Shown here one piece after another: positions 25,259 to 35,198 of a DNA stretch of 64,000 nucleotides (positions within the stretch are counted from its first letter, which is position 1; each line of letters begins with the position of its first letter). The notes below the pieces were generated by a model that saw nothing but the letters and a program-made list of their open reading frames with translations, had not been told where the DNA came from and did no database searches. The position numbers and the translations under genes are program-made. Source of the stretch: Brachionus koreanus (Eukaryota > Rotifera > Eurotatoria > Ploima > Brachionidae); NCBI GenBank assembly GCA_016987375.1, contig PJRA01000005.1, positions 2,691,663 to 2,755,662 on the forward strand. Direction: 5' to 3'.

Positions 25259-25493
25259 TTAACACTAGAATCACTAAACGAGTCATTTTTAAATCCTCGC
25301 ATCTTTTCAATAGATTTTTCAAATAAATACATCTTTTTTGATTTATTTAGACTTTAAAATTTTCTTTAAAAAATTATATTATTTTATAAATTTAGTATTA
25401 GTTTAATAGTATAATAGTTAATATAATAGTTTTTTTTTTTAATATTTTTGAATTAAAAAAACGTTAAAAAATTCTTGGTGCTTCTAGTGTTAA
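25259..25493. mobile_element. TTAA-flanked MITE (piggyBac-like), 235 bp including TTAA
   Basis: TTAA at 25259-25262 and at 25490-25493. Just inside are inverted ends: CACTAGAATCACTAA on the left and, reversed, CACTAGAAGCACCAA on the right (13 of 15 match). No coding capacity. TTAA target duplication is the hallmark of piggyBac transposons; assignment beyond that is inference. Confidence 0.6.
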
Positions 25494-26203
25494 AGATTAA
25501 TTTTTAATTCTGTTTTTTTTTTTCACTTAAAAATGTTAAAATTAATATTTAAGATTTATTAAATAAGAATTATTGATTTGAAAAATGAATCTTATCGTAC
25601 AATAATTACTTTAAAAAAATGCTTTGAAATAAAAATTTCTGAATTTCTAGAATTTAAAATTATCAAAGATTAAGATTAAAAAATATTGTAAAAATTATCG
25701 ACAATTGATATTGAATAGATTTAAATAGAATAGGAAAAAATCTAGGAAATAATAAAAAATAGGAAAAGACAATTATTCAAAATTTAAACTCTACCTTAAT
25801 TGATTTCATTAATTTGAGTCTATTAATTTTTTTATAATAAATTTTTCAGGGTTTGTCGAATGGCAGTTGATATCTGTGATAATACACACTTAGAGTTTTT
25901 ATTAGAAAATATTGTCAAAATTTTGTTAAAATAAAAATGTGATCTAATTATATTTTTATTGCTCTACCTAAATAAGGTTTTTTTGAATATTAAATTGATC
26001 ATAACGTTTTAAATACAATTATGTAAAAACGTTTTTGAATACGATAAGGAAAGATTATAAGATATTTGATAGAGAGAATACTTCTTTTATTATTATATTT
26101 AGTTATCAAAAGTAGAAAATCTGACACAATTACCTAATTTCAATTTGTCCATGGGACTTAAACTTTAATTAAATAAATAAAATAAAATAACCAATTTTAC
26201 GCA
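25494..26203. other. AT-rich spacer
   Basis: Nothing recognised. Confidence 0.4.
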
Positions 26204-26431
26204 ATGTGCATCGATCCAAGCTATGTACAGCATTGGACACTAAACAAAGACAAATTGACAAAAGCAGCCAAAGAAGAAGAGCTAGAAACAAATCAAATTC
26301 TGATGAGCTCCTGTTATAAATTTAAGAATGAAAGCGTCAGCACATCTAGCAGCCTAGACAAAACCGTTCCTACCGTTTTTTTATTCTTATTCAAATATAA
26401 AAAATATACATATTTTAATTTACTACAGTAA
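26204..26431 (+). CDS. Short hypothetical protein (75 aa)
   Basis: Not recognised. The first about 58 codons have coding-like composition, a charged stretch (LNKDKLTKAAKEEELE) and mixed codon use, unlike the flanking A/T tracts. The last about 17 residues (FLFLFKYKKYTYFNLLQ) are low-complexity and may be intron read-through: TTTACTACAG just before 26432 resembles an acceptor and the sequence after it stays open in one frame, but I found no donor in matching phase. An AATAAA signal follows 53 bp after the stop. It could be a small gene or the last exon of an unseen one. No signal peptide or membrane span. Confidence 0.4.
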   Translation: MCIDPSYVQHWTLNKDKLTKAAKEEELETNQILMSSCYKFKNESVSTSSSLDKTVPTVFLFLFKYKKYTYFNLLQ

Positions 26432-26483
26432 TAATACTGTAAACAACGGTGTATATCATCAATTGTGCCATTTATATTGGTTC

Positions 26484-26489
26484 AATAAA
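26484..26489 (+). promoter_or_regulatory. Possible polyadenylation signal AATAAA
   Basis: Canonical hexamer 53 bp after the stop of the 75-aa ORF. AATAAA is common by chance in such AT-rich DNA. Confidence 0.35.
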
Positions 26490-27329
26490 CTAAATTAATC
26501 TAATGCAATTATATATTTACTAATTATAGTAAGATGGGGCAATTATTTAATGTGTGAAAGAGGTGAATTTTTTTTTTTGAATTGAATTTTACGGCAAAAT
26601 AAAAATAAAAATTTTGTCTTATAAGCAGCAAAATACGCAGAAAAAATACCTAGGATTCCGAGAGTAACATTACTTTTTTATAGGACCTCATCAATGTGGT
26701 CAAAAATTATGTTTTTGCAAAAGGTCCGAAAAATTACCTATTTGCCTAAATGGGTTGATGTACTAATTTAAATTTTCACAAGATACCAAGATACCAAAAA
26801 GCTCATATAAGCATGATATTGAAAGCCCTCTGCCTAAGCTAGCAATACAAAACAAAAATTAAATTAAAGTATTGTTAATTAAGTCAATTTTGAGTTAACT
26901 CTAACCTTATTAACCTTTTTGGCTAAGGAGTTGAGTGAGAAAATTTGATTAATGAATAATATGGTAAATAGTTGAATTCATCTTAACCAGCTAAGTAAGT
27001 ATTGAAAAGAGGATGCCTTGAAAGGGAAATTTTTTGGCTAAGCAGGACTTTGATCTTGACAATTAAAACGAGTGTTTGCATCATTTCCAGTAAAATATCA
27101 TTAGGGTTAATTCATTTAGGAAAAATAAGCAAATTAGGAAATAAATTTCAAAATTTATCGAAAACGAATAGAATGGAATATTTTATTGTGTTTATTCAAA
27201 ACTTTCTAAAATATTTTTACATTCAAACAGACCTGAAAATGTGTTCTGATTAAAAAAAAACTAAATATTTATAATATAATAAATCAAAAAAAAAATATAT
27301 GACAAGGACATATTTGGAGGAGGAAAATT
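26490..27329. other. Spacer between the short ORF and DRAP1
   Basis: No convincing gene. The ORF at 27002-27253 (+) has no domain or coding signature. Confidence 0.35.
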
Positions 27330-27913
27330 TCACTCATAATCTTCGGACTCGTCATCATTCTAAATAAAAAAAAAAAATAAATTCTAAATTATTAATATTA
27401 TTTGAGCGTTTGCATACTTCTTCGGACTGTTTAGTATTCTCTCGGTTTGTTGGTTTTGGATCCTTTTTGTTTGAAAAACTAGCTCCGGCTTCATTAGATT
27501 GATTACCGTTTGCACTCTGACAACTTTTGAGAGCGGCTTCTTTTAAAAAATTCAGCCTTGAATCGTTCGTAACAACTTCAAGTATATGCTGAGACGTTAG
27601 TGTTTTGGCATCTTTAGAATTAGTTATCTCAGCACTTGATAACATGATATATTCCAAAAATCTCTCCAATGCCCTGGCTAAAAATAATTGTTAACCTAGA
27701 AAAACAAACTAAGTAAAAAAATAATTAAAATGTGTACTTACAGACCATGACAGGGACTTGGGACGATACTTTGCCGACATCGTCGTCCATTTGCATGATT
27801 TTTTTGATGCGCGCCTGAAAATTTATATTTAATTAGATTAATAGAATTTTGAAAAAAAAGGCTAGCTAATTTACTGGGGGGAAACGAGCTATTACGCGTT
27901 TCTTGTAGGGCAT
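27330..27913 (-). CDS. drap1: DRAP1 / NC2-alpha, histone-fold transcription corepressor, four exons
   Basis: Exons on the minus strand: 27913-27875, 27814-27742, 27677-27418, 27359-27330; 402 nt, 133 aa. All introns are GT-AG and tiny (60, 64 and 58 bp) and the phases agree. The start MPYKKRVIARFPP and next exon ARIKKIMQMDDDVGKV match the start of animal DRAP1, and SRALERFLEYIM plus AKTLTSQHILEVV follow the rest of the H2A-like histone fold. The tail is hydrophilic and ends DDESEDYE, like the acidic end of the human protein, but the chain is shorter than human DRAP1 (about 205 aa) because the Pro-rich tail is missing. DRAP1 pairs with DR1 (NC2-beta) and binds TBP on promoter DNA in the nucleus, blocking TFIIA/TFIIB entry. 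Confidence 0.93.
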
Positions 27914-29230
27914 TTTTAACACTGTCTTAAGCTGTGTAAAGTTGTGACTGTTAGAAGTATCGGATGAACTGGTCTTTAAATTATACAATTTTGTTTTCAC
28001 GTAGACAAAATGAAGGAGAAAGAGTTGAAACGGTCAATTAAAATTTCATCTAGTGGAAAATAGGTCTTAAATGGCCGATGTTGAATAATTAATTAAAAGT
28101 TGTGAATTTGGCCTAAACAAAACCCTTCAGTTATACATTAATAATTTCGTAAATTAAAAAATCTTCATTTTTGTTCGTTCAATTGATTGAATTTATACAT
28201 TTTTTCTTTATTTTTTTAACATGTACACTTACATGATCTATAAATTATGCTTAATATTCTAAAATAAAATTAACTTGACATTTTTTTGCTATTTATTTAT
28301 TTAAAATAAAATTACATATAACTGTTGATTTAAAAAATCCAAGAAAATTTGAACGATTTAGAATAATTGAATCATTAGATTTGATTTTTCACTGAATATT
28401 ATTACACTCAAATATTTTTTTTAAGCAAAATACACAAAAAAACTTTCACTTTTTTAACCTAGGGGAATTTTATTTCCTACAAATGTAGCACATCACTTTG
28501 AAGATTGAAGTTTTCTTAATATGTGCCTATTATATATGAATAATGATAGTATAGTTGATATTTCGGTCAGGAAGTTTGACCAACTCTTGTTGAAATTAAA
28601 TTTTCTAAAAAACTTCATCCGTCTTCTTAAATTAAATTTTCTGAAATAGATAAAATCGTATGGGGTCAATCATAAATTACCGCCAAAGACAGAAGAGAAT
28701 CGAAGGGACATATCAATGCTTTATACTCCAAAATGGTTAAAAGTTAGAAAATAAGTATGAATAAAATCATCTATTTCACATAGACTATATGACTATAAAA
28801 GCTTGTAAAACTAGAAAGATCTAATTTAGTTAATTTTAAATAAATATATGATTTAAAACGGCACTTTTTTAAGATAATTCAAAAATAATAAGCCTCTATT
28901 TGACTTATGCATATATTTTTAATTTTAATTGAGAACAGAATAAAATAAAAAAGAGTTTAAATTTTTTTTAATAGTTTCTAATTATAATTAAATTTTAGTT
29001 ATTAATTATTTTAATAAAGAATACTCAAAATTTGAGCTATAAAATTAAAAGTTTTATTTTCAAGAAATCTTGCCAAAAATTATTGAAATTGTTGAAAATG
29101 ATGTTAAAATTAAGTAAATTAAATGATTAAAATATGACTGTAAAACATGAAAAAATTGAGAATTTATTTTCTCTTTTTAATTAATGATTGATCTTTTTTT
29201 AGAGATAATCTCTTGTTTATTAAAAAAAGA
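27914..29230. other. Spacer upstream of DRAP1
   Basis: Contains the presumed DRAP1 promoter and 5' untranslated region, with no recognisable core motif. Otherwise AT-rich and featureless. Confidence 0.35.
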
Positions 29231-29505
29231 ACATATAACCGAGCGGTTTGTGTGTTAGTCATGCAAGCAGAGGATCGAAGATTCAAAAACCGCTGAGGGT
29301 GGAAAAATCTTCAAAATATCTCTGCAATACGGGGTGCATGTTTAAGTCCCTTTCATCAAAAAGTGGGAACCGGTTTCGACTGAGTATAATTTGCAGTGTA
29401 GATGATAAACTCGATGCAGTAGCCTAAGTGTCAGATCGGAGGTACTTGAAAAGGAAATGAGTTCCTCCCCATTATCCACTAGGATAGAATAGGGCCAAAA
29501 AAAAA
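29231..29505 (+). mobile_element. tRNA-derived SINE
   Basis: The 5' head resembles a tRNA. TAACCGAGCGGT (29236-29247) fits the pol III A box at 10 of 12 positions, and GGATCGAAGAT (29272-29282) is a weaker B box 36 bp on. A tRNA-unrelated body of about 200 bp follows, less AT-rich than its surroundings. It ends CCACTAGGATAGAATAGGGC then A9. The tail resembles that of the element at 31671-31830. No target duplication identified. Confidence 0.55.
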
Positions 29506-29806
29506 TTACTTGTCTTACAAATTTCAGAATTTTCTATCAAAAAAAATTTCCAAATTTTTAAAATATTTTGGCACAAAAATCATCTGGCTGTTAAAAATCG
29601 CCCATTAAATGGATCCGTTAGTTTTGACCGTATCCTAAGAGTGTTTTTTTATTAAAATTTAATTGTAATCGAATGCTTGAATTTATAGAAAATTTAGAGA
29701 AAAAGTATAAAATTACCAAACCATTAATAATATAAAAAAATTTAATAAATTTTTAAAAATAAAAATATTTTATTAAAATTTTACACTATTTAAATTAAAA
29801 TATTTA
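29506..29806. other. AT-rich spacer downstream of the YLPM1-like gene
   Basis: Nothing recognised. An AATAAA overlaps the end of the YLPM1-like reading frame (minus strand). Confidence 0.35.
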
Positions 29807-30895
29807 TTATCCATCTTCCATTTCTACTTGTCTTATTTCTGTCGGTTCTTTAATAAAAAACCCTACATCAAGTAAAAGAAAAGAGTGTGACAATTGCTCC
29901 CATCTATTTTTAATCATTTTTATATCTTCCAAAGTCCTATTGTGGACATTTCGGTCAAAACAAGTTTGCGTATCAACAAAATTAAGATCAGCTATGTATA
30001 CTTGAAACGCTTTGAGCCTTGCATGTGTGCACATTTCCTCAATGGGACTTTTTTTCTCATTAATCATATCCACAATAATAAAATTGAACAGATCATCATC
30101 GATCAATTTCTTAAATGACTTGACTAGACTTTTTTGATAAGCCTCATCCATACTTTTATCATATTCATATTTCATTATTATTTGATTTTTACCACTGGTT
30201 TCCTGTTCACTAATAAAATAGTTATCTATACTCAAATACTTTGGCTTGTCGGACGAACTGACGTGTTTTTCTTCCTCTTGTTTTATTAAATTGGCGATAA
30301 ATGACTTTCCGGAGCCTGGCGGTCCACGAAGAATGATTACAATTTTGTGCGGTCGATTTTTTCGATAAGGCTCTAAAATAAGCTGTTCTATTTTTACCGG
30401 CGGTCGCTTGATATGCGACTCCATCAATTCCAAAAGATGATTATTGATTGTTTCTTCTTTTTTTTCGTCTACTGGCTTATTAGCTACAGGCTTTTGTTCT
30501 TCAGACAATAAACCCAAACTAATTACAGAATTTACACTTGATGACATACCATGATGATAATCAACGCTCTGTATTTCTATTTCTGTGTTGTCTAAATCGG
30601 CTAAATTTGATTTTGAATTAGTTATTTTTTGTCCAAAGAATTCTTCAACTAAATCTTGGTCATTTTTTTGGTCATACCGCACTATTAAAGATGTTAAATC
30701 AATTTCATTTAAAGTTTGTTGTGTCATTGATGGCTGAGGTTGAATATTTATATTTTGAGCATTATTTATGGGTTTCTGGTATTGTATCCATTGATGATTC
30801 AAAAGCATTGGATTTATTTGAGGCATTCGATTGCTATTCATTATTAAAATTTGTTTAAGACTCAAATTACATGAATTACAAACAAAATAACTCAA
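29807..30895 (-). CDS. YLPM1-like P-loop (AAA/kinase-fold) protein, 362 aa
   Basis: The C-terminal half is the nucleotide-binding domain of the YLP-motif protein family (YLPM1/ZAP3). Walker A is RGPPGSGKS (190-198); then LSIDNYFISE (221-230); MKYEYDKSMDEAY; Walker-B-like FNFIIVDMIN (270-279); FQVYIADL; TQTCFDRNVHNR; ending VEMEDG. The same blocks occur in the same order near the C-terminus of human YLPM1. The family is nuclear and linked to RNA processing and telomerase/PP1 regulation. The N-terminal 160 residues are Asn/Gln-rich, with IVRYDQKNDQDLVEEFF as the only ordered-looking patch. It is much shorter than vertebrate YLPM1 (about 2000 aa) and lacks the conserved block after VEMED. One exon. 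Translation might start at the internal ATG at codon 19 (MNSNRMPQ) instead. Confidence 0.82.
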   Translation of the reverse strand: MSYFVCNSCNLSLKQILIMNSNRMPQINPMLLNHQWIQYQKPINNAQNINIQPQPSMTQQTLNEIDLTSLIVRYDQKNDQDLVEEFFGQKITNSKSNLADLDNTEIEIQSVDYHHGMSSSVNSVISLGLLSEEQKPVANKPVDEKKEETINNHLLELMESHIKRPPVKIEQLILEPYRKNRPHKIVIILRGPPGSGKSFIANLIKQEEEKHVSSSDKPKYLSIDNYFISEQETSGKNQIIMKYEYDKSMDEAYQKSLVKSFKKLIDDDLFNFIIVDMINEKKSPIEEMCTHARLKAFQVYIADLNFVDTQTCFDRNVHNRTLEDIKMIKNRWEQLSHSFLLLDVGFFIKEPTEIRQVEMEDG

Positions 30896-31314
30896 AGCAT
30901 TGATTATTTTAAAATTTTGATCTTAAAAAATCTTATTTCAATTAATAATTGTTTATTTTAGTTCATTCGAAAGATTATGCCTTGTCCAAGACATCAAGTC
31001 AAATTATTTTATTATATATATGCAAAATTTACTATTTTATTATTATTAATATTTAAATTTGATTCTTATCCTACTTAGATTCTTAACTTAACATTTTTTT
31101 AAATTTAATTTTTCTTTTAATAACAAAGTTCCATAATTTATCAGTTCAATTTTTTCTTTCAAAAATCTATTATGAGAATTTTGACCATTTTTAAAATTTT
31201 GCTCAAAATTTATTTGAGTGAGTCATAAATTTTTTTTTAATTTTTCAAATTTTCAATAAAAAAAATTGTAGAAAATAAAGAAAATAATAATATAGGAGTG
31301 TATTTTACTAACTT
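30896..31314. other. Spacer upstream of the YLPM1-like gene
   Basis: AT-rich, presumed promoter side; no motif recognised. Confidence 0.35.
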
Positions 31315-31670
31315 ACATCAAAACCCCTTCTTGTTGTATGAGTTCTAGCATTATCTTGTAGAAGTAAAGCAAGCTATCGATTAAGCAAAGAAGGATAATT
31401 TTCTTCAAGTGAAGCATTCATTCGTTCTAATTGTTCAAACGTCTGTAACAGCTCAAAGTGTATTCTCCTCCTCCATCTGAAAAGCCATTTTTCAAAAGGA
31501 TTTTTTTAAGTAGTTTCCTACTAATTTCAATGCTTCTTTGAATATCGAAATCTGTTAAAATTTTTTTAGCATTGTTGCTGATCCAAAATGGTTGGTTTAC
31601 CAGACCCCTTCCTCTGAAGGGTCGTATCACCAATATTAGATTTTTTAAACCAATCTTGTACCCTTCCTTC
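31315..31670 (-). pseudogene. Mariner-type transposase relic
   Basis: Minus-strand pieces in mariner order over several frames: VQDWFKKSNIGDTTLQRKG (second HTH and GD box, near 31650-31595), then ILTDFDIQRSIEISRKLL (linker), then FEQLERMNASLEENYPSLL (31435-31385) and LLLQDNARTHTTRRGF (31365-31320). The last block is the second catalytic Asp motif (HDNARPH in active mariners). A large internal deletion removes the first catalytic Asp, and stops and frameshifts are present. Shares FDIQRSIEI with the relic at 345-690. Confidence 0.75.
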
Positions 31671-31830
31671 TTTCTTTTTTCCTTATTCACTCCTTGTGGA
31701 GCTTAGGGTCATCACTTTTGATCTCCACTCAAGTCGATTCCATTAAGTTTCTATCTCGAAACTGAATGAGGGTTTGAAACCTCGATCTTCTCATTGATGT
31801 CGAGTATTCGAACTACTACACTAGAAATAC
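31671..31830 (-). mobile_element. tRNA-derived SINE next to the mariner relic
   Basis: Minus strand from 31830: A-box-like TAGTGTAGTAGT (31823-31812, about 10 of 12), an anticodon-arm-like stretch, then a T-arm-like GAGGTTTCAAACCCTC with a B box (31781-31771) carrying one inserted T. A short body follows, then the tail CCACAAGGAGTGAATAAGG and an A-rich end. The tail closely parallels that of the SINE at 29231-29505, but the tRNA heads differ. It abuts the N-terminal end of the mariner relic. Confidence 0.55.
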
Positions 31831-34800
31831 ATTCTTTCTTCCACTAGACATATTACTGCTATTGCTTATAGGTCTTTTTTTCTATAATGACGTAACAATA
31901 TCAAAATTTCAAAATTTTTATTTAAAGTTTTAATTTCATAATTTTTTTCAGAATTAAATAATCAAACAGTTACACATATCATTTTAAAGAGCATTCAATT
32001 GTGTTTATTTGAACAAATATAGCATAAAGTCTGAGATTTACTAAGATTAAAGAATTCAAAAATATCCAATATTTTAAAAAACGCAAAATTTTATGACTCT
32101 ACTCAATAGAATAATGAAAAAGGAATATTTAAAGTTATTTTAAAATGAATAAATTATTTTAAGTTATTTTTTGCCTAGATATAGATAAAATTAAATAAAT
32201 ATAAAACAAAACTTCATTAATTTGATAAAAAAATTTTCATTTTAGCTTTTAACTAAGTCGAAATTAGAATTTCATCTTTAAAATTTGTATTAGTTAGTTG
32301 AGAGCGCTAGAAAAATTTACTTATAAGTTCAATTAATTAAGTGTGTGCATATATTTCTAATTTAACTATTTTTTTGTTGAATAAATAATTAATTTTAATC
32401 AAAATTTATTAATATTTTGTATTATTTCTAATAGGAGCTAAAAAAAGACAAAATAAATAAGTTACATGTAAAAATTAATTGTCTAATAACAAAAGTCTCT
32501 TTAATTCTAGTTTCGGAAATTGGTATTTTTTTTCTTTTTCATATTTATTTTGGGTAAAAGTGATGCCCAAGGTGAGCTTTTTAAATCAATGTTGCAAAAA
32601 AGCTAACAGAAGTAAGTTAATTATTTAGGTTATTTTTTTATTATTTGTTGAAATAAAAAAATTCTCAAAAGAATTTTCACAAATATTCAAAACAATGCTT
32701 GCTTAATAGGCTTTTAATTAAATTTTTTTGCCCGGGGCATATAGCTGATCATTAATAAAAAAATTAAACAGGAAAAGAACCGTGCCCTTTTTTTTTTTTG
32801 ATAAATTCAGTGAATACAATTTTAAATCCAAAAAGATATAATAAAAATAAATTTTACTTATTTTTCTAAAGAAATTTATTTCACGAAAGATCAATTAAAT
32901 AAAAATATTTTTCTTTTAAATCTCATTAAATTACAAATTATTATTAATAATTAAAAAAAAATATTTTAAATTTGAAAAAAAGTTGTAATTTAGTTTAAAA
33001 AACAATTTTTGCTTAAAAACATATTACTAAAATTTTATTTTTTATTTGAGGATATGCTATTGTAACGAAGAAATAATTAATAGTTACACAAATCATAATT
33101 TACGCTTGCAGTAAATCCTTTTGAAAATGATTCTAATTGATTTTGTAATTTAAAAGAAAAAAAATCATGTTTATGGTTTCTATGACAAATTTTTATTTCT
33201 ATAAGATTTAGTGCTTAGCTATTCTCTTAGCTATTGCCTTAAGTTAAAAAAAATGAAATTCAATAAAAAAGCGATTTAAAATTTATTATTTTAGTATCTT
33301 GCTGATAAGGTTTAAAATTCTTAAAAACAATTTTACATTTTCTCAATTGAGAACACAATAAATTTGTGTCTAATATTTTACCATGTACAGTTTGAATATC
33401 TTTATTTCTTGCCGAGCTCTAAATTTTTGATTACTATTTATTACCATTTAATTTAATAATTTTGATTTTAAAACCAGCCTATATTCCTATACAGCCATTT
33501 TAAAATTAATTTACAGCTCTTAAAATTGAATAATTATTTTAAAAATTTATAGCTATAAGCATCTTTTCCTAGTTGTTTCATTCAATGTTTGTTTTCTAAA
33601 TATCAAAACCACTTTTTAGATTTATTTATTTTATTAAAATTGAATTAATAAATTCTTTAAAAGTATTTAGTAAATATATTTATTGATCTAAAAATCTGAT
33701 CAGTCAATTTTTTTAAACTTAATTTCTAAGGTGTCATTTTTTTGTTAAAAAAATAGAAAATATTATTTTTCTATTTAAGTAGATGCATAATTCTGAAAAA
33801 TTAAATTAAAATTATATAAATTTTTACAAACTTAATAAAAAATGATAGCTGTAGACAATTTAAAAAAAGAAAAATGGTTTTTCAATTCTAGTTTAAATAA
33901 ATAAAGGTAGAGTCAATTTAAAGCATTTCAAAAAAAGGTTCAAATTACACTTTAAGATTAGTTTCTTATTTTTTTCCACTAAAATTTTTTTTATTGTTCT
34001 AGTTGCGTTGAGCAAAATAGTGAGAACTCTTTTCAAAGCTAATTTAAATTTTTCTTTTGATTCCACTTTTAATATTTAGTAAAGATCGATTAATTAGAAA
34101 AATTAGAATAGTAACCTAAGTATATAGGAAAATTAACCTTTAATTTCAACACCAAAAAATGAAATATTTGATTTTTAACATTTTTAAAGTGCAATTTATT
34201 TTTGATTTCTCAATTTTGCTGAAGAAACGAGCCAAATTTGGATCTGACCAAGTTGTTTTGAGGAAGAAATTTAAAGTTTATTTAATGCAAAATGAATTCA
34301 TAAACTTATCGAGTTCATTTCTGGCATAAATAAGGCATAAATAAGATTTTTTTCTATTCAGTAAGCAAGAAGTAAATTTCTAATCAATTATTTCGGTTTG
34401 AGGCAAAATTATTTACTGAATATCTAAGCCATTTGTGTCGAGCAAAAATTTTGAAATAATTTATGCTAAAAGGTGGCTTTGGTGCAGATAAATTGATTAT
34501 AAATAAAACGAATCGATATATTGGTCTATCTAAAGATTGGTTCGCATCTTTCTAAAATAGATTTCACTGAGCTCTTTTTTCCAAACACTAGGCTGCCTAT
34601 TTCAACATTTCAGAAGCAAAAAAAAAGCAAAAAATTTTCTCTCTTCTGTATTTTTTTCTCAAATTTAAACTCGAGCTATTTGATTTCAAATTTCAAATTC
34701 ATATTTTATTTCAATTTATTCTTGCAATCATAATATATTATTATTGAGGCTTTTCTTAGTATTATTTTATTATTTTTTGTTTTTTATAGTTTGCGATTTG

Positions 34801-35198
34801 TTGTTGTTTATGTTGATGTTAAATTTTAAATTAATAACTAAAGAAGCAAACGAAGAAGTAAAAGATTAGAGCAAAAATTTAAACAGAATATAAGAAAGAA
34901 ATCTATTTTTTTAATCTCTTGTTTAATTATATACTCAAATGTTATTCTAATTTGCGGTATCCCAGAGCACCCGAGCACCCATAGATTCAAATTAAACAAA
35001 ATTTCTATTTTATCTAGACTTAGTTTTAAATGCTTTATTGCGGCAATCAAGTCCATTCGAAGCCAAATATGTAAATAGCTCTGCAATCAGTCCAAAAAAA
35101 AAAAACAATCTACGACAATTTTAATTAAATCGGTTGATTATTTTGACGAATTTTTTTTTAAAATTACCTCCAAACGTAATCTTAAATATAGTCTATTA
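31831..35198. other. AT-rich spacer between head-to-head genes
   Basis: About 3.4 kb holding the presumed upstream region of the NWD2-like gene. No exon recognised; the ORFs at 34521-34733 (+) and 34838-35086 (-) lack domain or coding signatures. Confidence 0.4.

Noticed and set aside
29236..29310. Functional tRNA gene
   Set aside because: Poor B box, no clean cloverleaf, and a 3' body with poly(A): a SINE fits better.
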